Shown here: positions 46,649 through 57,745 of the stretch, piece by piece
How the letters are laid out: each line of letters opens with the position of its first letter
How positions within the stretch are numbered: position 1 is the first letter of the stretch
Assembly: GCF_024362695.1 (NCBI RefSeq)
Contig: NC_065417.1
Location: 5,511,001 to 5,575,000 of the forward strand
Direction: 5' to 3'
Length of the DNA: 64,000 nt
Source: Pectinophora gossypiella
Taxonomy: Eukaryota > Arthropoda > Insecta > Lepidoptera > Gelechiidae
Program-made: the position numbers and the translations under genes
Notes under the pieces: generated by a model
Databases searched by the model: none
The model's input: the letters and a program-made list of their open reading frames with translations, nothing else
What the model was told of the DNA's origin: nothing

Positions 46649-48892
46649 CTCCCCAGCACTAATTTTGGAGTTGTTGAACAAAATCTTAATTATTTGTGTC
46701 GCTGGACTCGACAACAGTGATTCATTCGTGTTTAGTAGGTAGATATACGTATCTGGCGCCAAATACCTAGCAACCTTGTGATTAACTACTAGGATATGAC
46801 TCCTGTAATAGCTCAGATAAATAGTCATAGTCATAGTACATTTAGCTATTACCTACCGACGTAGATTTCATGAAGGTTTGAATCATACATCATAGTAAAA
46901 TACTTACCTCTAGTAACGAACAAAGCAAAGAGAGCGACATTTTAGCGCCAATTCTGAAGTTGTTGCAGTATTAAGCATTGGGTTTCTAACCACAATATTA
47001 CTTTGGTCGGTCGAGAGTGTTGCAATATAAACATTATTTGGACTGAAATGTAAAACTCTCGGTGTTAGGCAACTTGTCACATTAGGACACCACAGGGTCG
47101 AGAAAATAAATAATAAAATGTAATATTTAAAAATAGAAACTGGTTATTTTGGTAACAACCGCGGCTTGTGATTGGATGATAGTAAATAATGTTGCCAGTT
47201 TTAGAAAATTGTATTTTTTTAAATTTAATATTTTTATGGCTTGTCTTGGTCAGAATATTTTATTTTATGTTCTTAACTTTCATGTTATTGCTATCGTAAT
47301 ACGATGATCTAAATTATCTATCAAAGATGGAGACTCAAACACGAAGTCTAACAATCCAAAAGCTGGAGACATAGATTATAAAGATTATTCGCTACTATAG
47401 TAACAGCTGTCAATCATCCGTCCCTTTCCTTTTCGGCGGATAAGAAAATGACAGGTATAACTTAAAATAAAATAATAATTATATGGTATCTACTAAAATC
47501 TGCACCAAATGATAGTACTTATATTATTAAATGACCTATAACGGTTTCACGTTACTTTCTAACACTGGTATAAGGCCTTCCTTCGTACAAAAGACATCAA
47601 CGAGTTCATTGTTATAAATTATTCCAAGTAGAGTTATAGTTTTTTGATGAAACTTGCACTACTAATTTCCTAACTTGGACGATATTTAATTCAATAAAAA
47701 ATAGAAATTGTTTGAATATTGTGAAATTCCAACAATATTACCATATACATACGGGCCAAATTGGTAACTTTAATTTATGAAATCGGTTACTAAAAATATA
47801 ACCAGTTTTAATAGAAGATATGAAAACGTTTTCTCAAAAGCTGATTTATAAATACATACAATACTGCACCGAAGAAAGAAGAGCTGAAGTATTTATTAAA
47901 TCTAAGTATTTTTTTTTTTAATTTAGACTCAAGGTAATGGATTTGTATGAATAATGTACCGTAAGTATGTAAAAAAAGAAACCGCGATAAATTGCCAATG
48001 ATTGACACTAAGATGATGACTTCATTTGTTTCTTCTAGTACTAGAGTAAAATTATTTTTCTTTGCTTATTTTATCCCTTTACAAACTTAAATCTACCTCA
48101 CACCCCACACGATTAGAAGACGAACAAACTTAAATCGTATGAAAATGTCACGATATGCTATTTGCTTATTTGTATGATTTTTAACATTTCCACATTATTA
48201 AATCTGTTATTTTAATATAGTACGCCAGACAATAAACAGATGGCGCTAGTAGTATTTAAAAATAATAAAAGTTCACACAAAGCTACACAGATGGCGCTGT
48301 TATGACACAAATAAGTGGTGCCCAGAAAGTTTTGATATATAAAATAAAAATAATTTAGAATAAAATAAATAAATAAAAATGGAAAATTAATGCTTACTGT
48401 CTCATGGAGCCCCATCGGCGATGCGGGAGATTCTCCTGATGGCTATGGAAGAGAACACAATATGTGAGAAGCAAACACAAGTGCGCATAACAAATAAATA
48501 AATAAAAACAAAACATAATAATAATAAAACAACAGTTAAGACAACAACAGAATTTAAAAAAAGAAAACAATTACAAAAATAATAAAAAAACTTAATGTTT
48601 AGACGACTATGTGCAGTGTTCCAAAAGAAACAAAATTACCAAGGCATTAAAAATAAAATATTATCAAAAGACGTAAAAGAGTAATACAGTTATGTTTTTT
48701 AAAAATCGACATTTACTTAAGTAAGTTAAGTACTCTACAAACGAGTCACTGAAAGAAAATAGTGTGACGAAAATGGCTTAAAATTCTAGGAACCAAGCCG
48801 AAAAATCCCCCTTAAAAAGTGATCCAAAATAAATTCATAGATGATAAAAACACTACTAGTTTAAAAGAAAAATGGAAAATGAATGGAAATGA
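46649..48892. other. AT-rich DNA within the 24 kb intron
   Basis: Contains a half MITE (47400-47520) and two agatggcgct sites (48238, 48289). Otherwise nothing recognised. Confidence 0.5.
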
Positions 48893-48970
48893 TTGGAATG
48901 GAAATGGAATTCTATAGTCTCTGCTTACCCCGGTGGGAAATAGGCGTGAGTTTATGTATGTATGTATGTA
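48893..48970 (+). mobile_element. LINE 3' end, TATG-tail family, very short copy
   Basis: tctatagtctctgcttaccc, then aaataggcgtgagtttatgt and (ATGT)n. Only the last ~75 bp of the element are present. It lies 93 bp beyond the donor of nuf exon C. Confidence 0.8.
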
Positions 48971-49062
48971 GTTTAAAAGAATATTCTGAAGGCGCTGTTG
49001 CATTTACAAGCACTAATAGAGTTACCAGTTAAAAATATGAATAGAAAACCTGTAATACATAC

Positions 49063-49146
49063 CTGGGCGGGGTTCTTCTTAGACTGGTTCTTGTCCAGGA
49101 GTGTCTGTTCAGGTGGCTTCCGGGACTCCGAGTGCCATTTTCCACT
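49063..49146 (-). CDS. nuf: nuf / Rab11-FIP3/4-like gene, internal coding exon C
   Basis: The exon is 84 bp, with acceptor ctctaatag and donor CAG|gtatgt. Entering with the two bases left over from exon B it reads VENGTRSPGSHLNR, then HSWTRTSLRRTPPR, a basic Ser/Thr/Arg-rich segment, and leaves with two bases (AG). A second frame is also open across this short exon (SGKWHSESRKPP...), but only the first frame keeps phase with both neighbours, so I chose it. The TAG just before the exon offers an alternative acceptor two bases later, which would break the frame. The intron to exon D is about 24 kb and full of repeats. The basic serine motifs could be phosphorylation sites; that is inference. 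Confidence 0.78.
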
Positions 49147-49505
49147 CTATTAGAGCAAAATATAAAGTTAGTTCAGTAGTTATAATCACATAAACGAAGT
49201 AAAATAAGGTTCCATGAATCAATAGCGACCACACAAACAGAACTTGCGAGTATGTCATGCTGCTTATTATTTTGCTCATATCTAATATGATGACATTCAG
49301 TAAAGTGATGGATTTATTTGTACGAGTAGTCCATAGTCTATGGAAATGCTTCCGGTAATTATATAATACATGCTTCAGTTGGGTTAAGTGTGTTTTAGAG
49401 ATACAGATCTTTTACATACTTGTATTGTGTTATTGGACAACATAATGGTAGTTTCTGAGAATTTAAATAACATAACAGAAATTCTAGAAATTAATAACGA
49501 AAATA

Positions 49506-52084
49506 CCGGGTGTTAGTGACATCGTAACGAATACTGAAAGGGATGATTCAGACCATGATTCTGAGTTAATATCTAGTGGAATTTTCCGTCGCAAAATTCA
49601 TGAAATTTTGAGTTTTGTTTTTAATTATTTTCAATTCCATATTGTGCTTTTAGCTGCATAGAACCCAAATTTCAATAAAAAAAACAATAATGACAAATTA
49701 TCGAAAATTTTCGATGTAATGGAGACAACAGCTGCTCGAACGGGTCAACGGCCACACGCACCGCGCCGCGCGCCCCGCTCCGCACGCCTTGCTCCGCGCG
49801 CCACGCGCCCCACGCCGGCGGCGCGGCGGCGCGGCGGCGGCGCGGCGGCGCCGGCGGCGCGGCCTACAAAGTAGGCACTACGAACCGATCCTATTTCTTT
49901 CTCTGTCTATCGTAAATTATAAATTTATTTTATTCTTATTCTTAAATGGACGGATAATCAACAGGCATAAAATTTATGGAATACACGTCAATTTTAAGCA
50001 GAAATCTAAAACAACCGACAGAATTAAGTTACCAGCGAGATACCTTTTTGATTCAACCGGGTTATTCATTCATTTACTCATAGGAATCAGGGCCATTATC
50101 TACCTAAAACAGTTGAAACAGTAAATAATTGTATTCTTTGTTGTCATTAGAATAACTAACAACCAACTAACACAACCACCACAGATTAGGTAATTAGTTA
50201 CCTACTATGTCAACCATCCACCACCTTAGTATGTAAGTACCTACGCAAAACCTCGCTACACAAAAATCGAAAATAAATAAATCTTATAGATCAATACCCA
50301 TTATTGTTACAAAGCAAGACCTATCGGTACTATCGCTAGTATCGATCTAAATGTACTATCACTACTTTCGATAGTTTAGACAATTTTCAAGTTCAACAAT
50401 TGATAATCTACCTATCGATAGTTCGGCAACTCCGCCGCGTAGGCAATGTCGGCATGTTCAAAGAAAAAAAATGTCCGAGTGGAGTGATCTTATTTTTCTT
50501 GTTACATGTTGGTACCGTACCGAGGTACTAAGTACTAAGTTATTCGTAGTTTTAAATCTCATTGTTAAATCATCAGTAAAGAACTAATTAAACCTATCCT
50601 GTTCTGTGTACAATATTCATGTAACGGCTACGTGCTTACATAAGTACCTAGTAGACGGGAGCAACGACTTAACGTACCTTCCGAAGCACGGATCATTTTA
50701 CTTTCGGACAATCAGGTGATCAGCCTGTAACGTCCCAACCAAAGGCCTTATAAACAGATTTTTGTGATATGTCCCCACCGGAATACGAACCCGGACCCTC
50801 CGCATCCCATCGCTCAACCACTGGACCACATAGGCCAAGAAGGTTCTAAGACATAATTAAAGGATCCTGGGACGCAAGACCTCCGAGTTAGGGCTTGTTT
50901 GATCTGTCTTGATGGATACTCGGACGTGAATAGCCTCACGGATCAAGGGCAACGCGCGCCAATAAAGTAGGCATTACGAACAGATACTAGGTATTTCTTT
51001 GAGTTGATAGGTATCAAGTGAAGTTTCCTGTCGCCAAATTCATAAAAATAATAGATTTTTTTCAGTCCCATATTGTGTTTTAAGCTGCATAGAACGCACA
51101 TTTAAAATAAACAAATAAAAATTACTAATTATTAAATTTTATCAATGTCATCAATAATAATAATAACATATCTACAACTTCAGCTATGCGCAGGTGAATA
51201 GCCGGCGCACGGGTCAAGGGCAACGCTCGCCAATAAAGTAGGCATACGAACAGATACTATTTCTTTCTCTGTCACTTGCACCATAAACATACTTCTCTCT
51301 CTCTCTCTAGTCGTCGGCTCGACGCGGCCGCGGCCGGTGCGTCGTCGGCGCCCTTAGTCGGCGCCTTTGATGCTTTGCGCTAACGCCGCCGCGCGCTTCC
51401 GCTCAGTCGAATACTAAGCTTGACCCGAATCGCGTGATGTTTTTCGAGGATATTTTTTTCGTGTTTGTGAGTGTTTGTTTCATTCTGTAAATGAGTAGTG
51501 TCGACTATGATGATAGATCATAGACCATTTACTGCGCAAAAGTATGGAAGATTGTTGATGTTTATTAAAGAGCAAGGTGTTGTGTTTGTGAGTGCGTGTG
51601 ATACCTACCTACCGCGGAGGAAACGCGATGTTGCATACCTACGTGACGTGACATGTTCTAGGGTACCTACCTAGGTACTTCATCCGAAGGAATAACAATT
51701 AAGGTAAGGCAAGAGTAGGGTTTTTATTGTTAATAAGTTAGGAACGTTTTAATAACTGGTAGGTAGGTACCGTGCGTGAAAAATCGTGGCAGTAGGTGTT
51801 CTACTTCAACAAACAACATTTTTAAACGTTGAACCACTACTAAGCATCTAAATACAAGAGAATGAAAACTCCTACCTAGATATCAACATCGTATCTCACA
51901 CGCGTAACGTAGCCGCGCGTAAGTTTAGCGTCTGTGTGGCGCGTTGTTCGACTTACATTGCGGCACAGTAAAAATTGAAAATCTTAATTAAACATTTGCG
52001 ACAAGAAAAACACCCACCATCGTTTTTAGTACAATAAAATAGGCGTTCCATTTTTTTTTTCGTTACGATGTCACTAACACCCTG
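49506..52084. mobile_element. 2.6 kb composite element with CAGGGTGTTAG-type ends
   Basis: The left end (ccgggtgttagtgacatcg) and right end (cgttacgatgtcactaacac, then cctg) match the two ends of the small MITEs at 30433 and 59497. TA lies outside both. The left arm continues like the small MITE to ttccatattgtg, then about 2.4 kb of new sequence follows. That insert holds a GC-rich low-complexity run (49755-49865), three copies of a gtaggca..tacgaac..gata motif with ctatttctttctctgtc nearby (49870, 50967, 51238), two copies of agctgcatagaac (49652, 51083), a SINE (50617-50836), and a CpG-rich patch after (CT)n (51295-51410). It may be a larger relative of the MITE or two MITEs trapping host DNA. 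Confidence 0.6.
50617..50836 (-). mobile_element. SINE family A, 3'-truncated copy
   Basis: It covers the tRNA-like head (rc of ccactggaccacataggcc) and the middle of the SINE; the 3' third is missing. It lies inside the 49.5-52.1 kb composite element. Confidence 0.85.
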
Positions 52085-52228
52085 TATAGAACCTGGAAGT
52101 ACAACTCATTACTTTGTTATTTATAAAATGATACGAACACACTTTTCTAATATATTCGAATATATAACTAAAGGAAAAGAAAGACTGGTGTAATTTACAA
52201 GTAAACTAATTACAAAAAGAGTAAGGAA

Positions 52229-52573
52229 GTGACCAAGACCGGTGGCGACTGGCGAGTTTATCACGTCAATAAACATTGCACAACCAGCCATCTGACACAG
52301 GAAGTCATACCGGCTAATCATAGAGGTAGCGACATATATCAGCGCATCGACCATACGTATAGCCATTGCTGTGGATACGAGTATCACATCGATAACGTGG
52401 TATTATATTCCCTTAAAATCAATCAAGAAACGCTGGTAGATGGCGAGAAAGCGGATATGAAAGAGAATGATGTCACCTATGCTATGAGGATGGTGAAGAC
52501 TGGTCCAAGTAGAGGAGATTCAGTAAAAAAGCGGATTAAGATTAAGAAAATAGACGTTATAAAATTCCAATAA
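52229..52573 (+). CDS. Unidentified 114-codon open frame
   Basis: The frame runs from MTKTGGDWRVYHVNKHCTTS to a basic end (KKRIKIKKIDVIKF). The complementary strand is also open over most of it, as a hydrophobic frame, so at most one can be real. It starts about 145 bp outside the right end of the 49.5-52.1 kb element. No family recognised. Confidence 0.2.
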   Translation: MTKTGGDWRVYHVNKHCTTSHLTQEVIPANHRGSDIYQRIDHTYSHCCGYEYHIDNVVLYSLKINQETLVDGEKADMKENDVTYAMRMVKTGPSRGDSVKKRIKIKKIDVIKFQ

Positions 52574-53394
52574 ATTGTAACTTGATAGCAGGTCAAAATT
52601 GACGAAAGACGATGTCGGTTTTAGTTACTTATTTATTTACTTAAATGTTTTATTATCAAATTAATAATTACCAGCCTCCGGTGTAGTCAACATTCTGGCA
52701 ACGTAATTAGCTGCTATTTAGCGTAAATGCCTTTACAAATTATGACGTTACGCAGGGAGCATTACTGGGTTCATATTTGTATTTAGGTCCTAAAATTTGT
52801 TTCTCTGAATCTTATGTAAATGCTGCATTATTGTATAGAGACTAGTAAATATTAGATATTTTATTATGTAACCTTACTTTCATTCATGGTCTTAGAATAT
52901 CTTTCATTATTTATTCCCTTCATTTACTATAGGAAACTTTTACCGGTAAGTATAGACAAGATATTACTGTTCACAGACCATAACATATGTAACGGGGGAT
53001 ATCAAACTAATAGTTAAGTACGGAAGTCCGTCGGCCATTGACCGTTCCTATATGATCGTAAATTCTTTATTCTGTTTGGACCTGTCTACCCAACTACACC
53101 AAAGGAGGGTAATTAACTATTTACGAGGACAGTTAAAAGCAATGCTTTGGCATTAAATAGCTATTAAAACTGAACGTGTAAACGGAAGTTTAGATTTGGG
53201 TTTTTTGGTCTTTTGTGTGTTTCTCGTTTACCTTATTTTGGTTCTTTGATAGTGATGTACACGTTTTTTATAGGTGTCAGATATAATTTAGAATACATAA
53301 AATCTCGTGTCAATTTTGGTCACGACCATCAACTTCCTGCACAAATTCTGTTTTATCAAAATGTTGATGTAGAGCACCGGAGGTTTCTACTATA

Positions 53395-53522
53395 GTAAAC
53401 TCACGCCTTTTTCCGCCCTAAGCAGAGACTATGGAATTCCATTTGCTTCGTTCCTGACACACTTCTTTTGCTTCCTCCACATTCATCAATCGTTTCATAC
53501 ACGCACGCCAGTTCAAAGTTTA
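53395..53522 (-). mobile_element. LINE 3' end, TATG-tail family
   Basis: Contains aactcacgcctttttccgcc, gcagagactatggaattcc and catacacgcacgccagttc. It lies in the intron between nuf exons B and C, close to exon B. Confidence 0.78.
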
Positions 53523-53628
53523 CTGTATTAAAGCTAATATAATAATTACATATATTTGGTTTTTTCTTCGTCGGTCTGTAGAGTTTCGTTAATAAGTATA
53601 AAAATAAGCAGTTTATAATAATACTTAC

Positions 53629-53747
53629 GCATTAGCACCATCGCCGTCGGCCTCGCCGTAGCACTCGAAGTTTTCAGCATCAGAGATGGAATTGCCAGGA
53701 CTGGAGTCAGCTGCCGGCTCCGGCTGCGCTGATCGATCTGTGCCGTT
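53629..53747 (-). CDS. nuf: nuf / Rab11-FIP3/4-like gene, internal coding exon B
   Basis: The exon is 119 bp, with acceptor caccgtttcag and donor GC|gtaagt. It enters in phase 0, matching exon A, and leaves with two bases of a codon. It encodes 39 residues that start NGTDRSAQPEP and include the acidic stretch SISDAENFECYGEADGD. From memory of the family, vertebrate Rab11-FIP4 has a similar block (SNEEQFEDYGEGDD) at the corresponding place between the EF-hand region and the coiled coil, and this is the strongest single clue to identity. The intron to exon A is about 1.1 kb. No membrane segment or enzyme motif is present, as expected for an adaptor. Identity should be confirmed by a protein search. 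Confidence 0.85.
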
Positions 53748-54002
53748 CTGAAACGGTGACAATGTTGTTGTTACTAAGGAGATTATTCTTGATCATGGGG
53801 ATCACTGCAATTTTATCGTCACTGGAAAGGCAAAATTACGTAAGCGTACGTACGTACGTTACGTATTTATTTATTATAACAATTATAATTATGTGTATTA
53901 TTATTATGTAGTTTATGTAGTCGAAAGTGTATTTATTTTTATATGCACAAGTATTCCCATGCTGCACTATCCCCCTATATTACTTAATATTCAATATCTC
54001 CT

Positions 54003-54147
54003 ATACTTAAAGGTTGCCTGGAAGAGATTGCTACTTATCAATAAGGCCGCCTATTGTACTAATTCTATTTCTCTTTTGTTTTGTATTTTGTTTTTTTTTC
54101 CTGTTTGTGCAATAAAGTATTTGTTATGTTATGTTATGTTATGTAAG
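54003..54147 (+). mobile_element. LINE 3' tail, AATAAAG-(TGTTA)n family
   Basis: Contains aaaggttgcctggaagagat, aataaggccgcctattgtac and gtgcaataaagtatttgtta followed by (TGTTA)n. Only the 3' UTR survives. The coding part is absent, so the clade is not determined. Confidence 0.78.
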
Positions 54148-54454
54148 CGTCAGAAGGCCATTTTGAGAAAAATCCATTTAAAGTCTTTTTCGACTTTTTA
54201 TCACAACTTTTTATCCATCTATCTAATTTAGATGACATCAACGGAATAGTACGTCATTTTTTCATTTTCTACACAATTATAACATGGACTGCTATTTTAG
54301 GATATTTTGGCGTTTACGTAATTTTACTTTTCCAGTGATGTTATCTAATTCTCTTCGGAGATAGGCTGTCTGCGACGTAGTGACCCGACCCCCTTTATAT
54401 ATATTAAGAATGTTCATTTCTAAAAGACAACAAGCGCTATTTTCCACAATGCAA

Positions 54455-54605
54455 ATAACATAGCATAAACAGTCTATACATGTCCCACTGCTGAGCACAG
54501 GCCTTCACTCAATGTACCAGAGCATACATAGCCACGCTTCTCCATTGCGGTGGTGGTGGTTAGGCTAATAGCCAATGCATTCGCTAGAGTTCACAATACG
54601 CGGCT
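54455..54605 (-). mobile_element. SINE family B, 3' fragment
   Basis: Matches the 3' end of the copy at 19358 (gtcccactgctgagcacagg, then ggctaatagcc). Confidence 0.8.
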
Positions 54606-54639
54606 GATGGTCTCCGACTTGGATTACTAACACATAACA

Positions 54640-54835
54640 TAAGCTAGTCATGAGCTTATGTTATGTTATATCCCAAAGGTCGCGTAACAGGCTGTTAGAC
54701 CAACGTGATAGGTGGTGAGCCATATCACCATGGTCAAGCCAACTGTGTTACTAAAACTTGCACTTAAATGAATAACTCATTGGTGCAAGTCCGGTATCGG
54801 GGTTTGAGCGGGCGTATGGGTACATATGTATAGAA
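54640..54835 (-). mobile_element. SINE family C copy
   Basis: Minus strand: a B-box-like end (rc of cggtatcggggtttgagcg), then ggacttgcaccaatgag, caactgtgtta-type spacer, atcacctatcacgttgg and ggatataac. It matches the copy at 56060 in opposite orientation. The tRNA-derived origin is inferred from the head. Confidence 0.75.
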
Positions 54836-54886
54836 TGTCTAGTGAACTAATCAAATCATTTTTTTAAGGCCATGGTTAATAGTTAC

Positions 54887-54981
54887 CTGTAGTTTCCGGG
54901 ACAGGTTGCCGGGCGAGGATCGCGGAGACTTGGTCCTCTGGAATACGCTGGGCGCCATCATGGCCGCCGGTACTTTCACGT
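54887..54981 (-). CDS. nuf: nuf / Rab11-FIP3/4-like gene, internal coding exon A
   Basis: The exon is 95 bp. On the minus strand it has acceptor tgtttccag and donor CAG|gtaact. It opens with two bases of a split codon, then reads 31 codons with no stop: VKVPAAMMAPSVF, then QRTKSPRSSP, then GNLSRKLQ, ending in phase 0. The Ser/Arg/Pro-rich character fits the disordered N-terminal half of class II Rab11 family-interacting proteins, which link Rab11 recycling endosomes to motors and Arf GTPases. Identity rests mainly on the next exons. The codon use is clearly more GC-rich than the surrounding intron. An in-frame ATG-ATG could start an isoform, but the acceptor and split codon favour an internal exon whose upstream partner lies at a higher coordinate. 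I could not locate that partner. Confidence 0.8.
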
Positions 54982-56059
54982 CTGGAAACAATGGAGAATG
55001 ATACGTTAGCAATAGTTTTAACTAAGATGTACGTAAAGTTTCCTGAATGAAAGGAAAAGGAAGCTTCCTTTCAGTATTCATGTTGGAGCGTTTGCAGATT
55101 CAATGTTTCAATCAGAGTACGCTATTGGTGCTGATTTTGGCAGCCACTAATTTTAACAGGGACCGTAACCAAGTTGCAAACGATTATGACAATCGAGAAT
55201 GATAGTGATTAGAATATATTTGAATCGACATATCTATCCCTTTTGTTTTTATCACTGTCACCGTCGATTGTCATAATCGATTGTAACTTGTCTAGGGCCC
55301 CAGAACTAAAAGCAGCTTTATCTCTTTTTGACACTTATTGTACACTGAAATAAGATTTAAGTTTTTTCTTCCGCCAGATTTATCAGTCCTATGAAACGCG
55401 TCTAGAATTTGGATGTTTATACTATTATGTTGATAAGTAATTTAATAAAAGACATGGTCTGTTTTGTGTGCTTATCGTCTATCATATGTAATGTAAATAT
55501 ATCATTTTTAAGCCGTTTGTTTGGCCGTAGTAATTTATTTCCATAATTAGTTGGCAAGCTGATACAAGATACTTAAATACTGCGTAAAAACTGTACAAAT
55601 ACGTAGATACCATTAAACTGGAATAGTTTTATATACCAAGATGTTTTTCCACATCGACTGTGTTCTCGCTGTTCAATACATATTTGAACACAAAATATAA
55701 ATGAATAATAAATATGTGTATCCGAACGTCTCGAGGACTAGATCCACGATGGCGCCAAGGCTTAAAAACGTGTGATTTTGTAATGTAGTTGTTAAAATAA
55801 GTAATAAATAACTAGAGTTTTTTTTCTGTAATGCGCACTCGCAAAGGACAAACTTTATTCTTCCAATTCACGTACGGACGCTAATGTACTTAGCTTTATC
55901 ATCCGCTGGTATCTAAGTACCTTCAATCGATTTCATGGTTCTAATAGTTCTGCGTTATGTAAGCTATTACACGCAAGGGATTAGTTTTTGTCATTCAAGT
56001 TTATGAAACAATCGTGTCTAAAATAAAATGTCACTGTCCTGTGTGGCATGGACTTCCTT

Positions 56060-56275
56060 CTTAAATGGGGAGCGTCGTGGGTTCGAATTGAACCTTCCAG
56101 CGGACTTGCACCAATGAGTAATTAATTTATCTCAAGTGCAATGTTCACTAACACAGTTGGCTCGACCATTATACACAGCCATATAGCTAATCACCTATCA
56201 CGTGTAACAGAAAACTCTGTGTATCGCGGATACTTAGTTCATCTTTGTATCTCTGACTAGCTCGATGAGGGACTT
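56060..56275 (+). mobile_element. SINE family C copy
   Basis: Contains cgtgggttcgaattgaacc (B-box-like), then cggacttgcaccaatgag, cactaacacagttggctcg and taatcacctatcacgtgtaa, ending gtatctctgac. Confidence 0.75.
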
Positions 56276-56665
56276 TCGAGACTAGTTTCCCCAAAAATAA
56301 TATAGATGGCGCTATCGACGTTTGACGAGTTAATTACCCCTTTTCTCATTACTCGGGTAATACATATTTTTTTTAAAAAGACAATTTTATGGCAAAATCA
56401 TATATAAAAATAACTGTTGTTTGATATTTGGATCACATTTATTTATAGAACCTATATTGCTTCTCTTTATTGTGATCAGAATAATTAGGATGGAAGATGT
56501 AATAGTGCCTGGGTGTTAAAAAAAGGTCATCATTTATACCCAAAAACAAAGATCAAAGATGCATTATGTCTGTTATCCATGAAATTAGAAGGTTGAACAA
56601 AGGAAAATCTTTACAGCGCCATCTATATTGTTTTTGTAAAACGTAGCCTGAAGAGTCCTTCATCG
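56263..56665. mobile_element. 403-bp MITE carrying a THAP-like start
   Basis: The ends cgatgagggactttcgagac and, reverse complemented, cgatgaaggactcttcaggc align over about 50 bp to atagatggcgct. Between them atggaagatgtaatagtgcc encodes MEDVIVPGC followed by a stop; a shifted frame reads KKGHHLYPKTK. This resembles the start of a THAP-type zinc finger, so the MITE may derive from a P-like element. One end of a related copy lies at 40590-40655. Confidence 0.65.
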
Positions 56666-56968
56666 GGAATATAGTTGTGAGCTAATTTTGTGTCTGAAAC
56701 ATCAACTCGTTATTTGTAAGTATTAAGTAAGCAATACGTTTGAATGTTACCTTTATCATGTTGATTGCAAAATTAAATACAACCAAGAGGTAAATACGAG
56801 AATTTTCCTTAGAAACCTTGTAGGAGATAACGATATCTCCTTGTACTGCAGTTTATTTTTAGAATGAGGCAAAGGTGAGCGTATTGAAACTGTAGAAAAC
56901 ATCTTTAATGAAACTAAGTTGCATGTGGTTGCAATTATTGCTAAAACTCTTTTATAAACCCTTTTTTG

Positions 56969-57180
56969 CGAAGGTTGATGGTAGGGTTGGCAGAAAAACA
57001 CCTAGCAGGACGTACATTGACCAAATTGGAGATGTCCTTAGAAAAGGTTTAGTACGATGTACTCTGAACCGACGGGCGTGTACGAAACGATTGATGACTG
57101 TGGAGGACGCAGAAGTGTGTCTGGATCGAAGCAAATGGAATTCCATAGTGTCTACTAACCCCGGTGGGAATGTATATACT
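56969..57180 (+). mobile_element. LINE 3' end, TATG-tail family
   Basis: Encodes RVGRKTPSRTYIDQIGDVLR and ACTKRLMTVEDAEVCLDRSK, then WNSIVSTNPGGN, the same C-terminal motif as at 21183. The tail is degenerate (gtatatactc). Confidence 0.8.
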
Positions 57181-57369
57181 CTTTTATAAGTAGGTAAGTA
57201 TGTGTAGAGTTGAATTCTTTATTTCCTGGTCATATCATAAACTAGATATGATAATAGTAAGTATAGTAGCATTTAAAGGCCGATCACGAACCAGCTCTTC
57301 TGTAGTTAGTTATCTATTTTGTTTTAGAACTGGTATTAATTTAAGCCCCTAATAATGTAATAATTTTAT

Positions 57370-57640
57370 TTTATCCCTTGCCCAGGGATCCAAGTGAAGA
57401 CCTCAACGGTTGCAGAGGCGGAGATGGGAGCCATCGGTACGGCAATGCAGGACGGAAGAGGCGAGTGATAGGGACTGTAACCTGGAACTTGACAGCGGAG
57501 GACTGGAGTCTTCTTAGTACGGTTTTGAAATAAGCTACTCTGGGCGGGAGGACAAGAGGGAAACCACTGCCCTATTTTCTCCTAAAAAGTAGCATGGAGA
57601 GTGCAACACCGACAAGAGCGTGACTCTTAAATTAGCGATG
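57370..57640 (+). repeat. GC-rich unidentified repeat-like block
   Basis: cctcaacggttgcagaggcg, cgagtgatagggactgtaac and gacaagagggaaaccactg differ sharply from the AT-rich flanks. One frame reads GTVTWNLTAEDWSLLSTVLK and then breaks. It looks like a retroelement remnant but was not assigned. Confidence 0.35.
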
Positions 57641-57745
57641 ATTCGATTAAGATTCAGAACAGGTTTTTGCATCTATAATATATTTTTTCATATCCCATAG
57701 CTGTAAGTATAACGTAATCACTACCTTCATTAATATTGCATATTA

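Noticed and set aside
46475..46834. 119-codon minus-strand frame
   Set aside because: It runs through a MITE and an (AAAT)n LINE tail; its composition is chance-like.
49063..49146. Alternative reading of exon C as SGKWHSESRKPP
   Set aside because: That frame requires phase 0 on both sides, but exon B ends with two bases of a codon and exon D begins with one.
49789..50124. 111-codon frame rich in Arg and Ala
   Set aside because: The start is a GGC/GCG low-complexity run inside a mobile element, and the rest is AT-rich non-coding sequence.
52121..52387. Hydrophobic minus-strand frame that looks like a membrane protein
   Set aside because: T-rich codons of AT-rich DNA give hydrophobic peptides by default; there is no start context or conserved motif, and the plus strand is also open.
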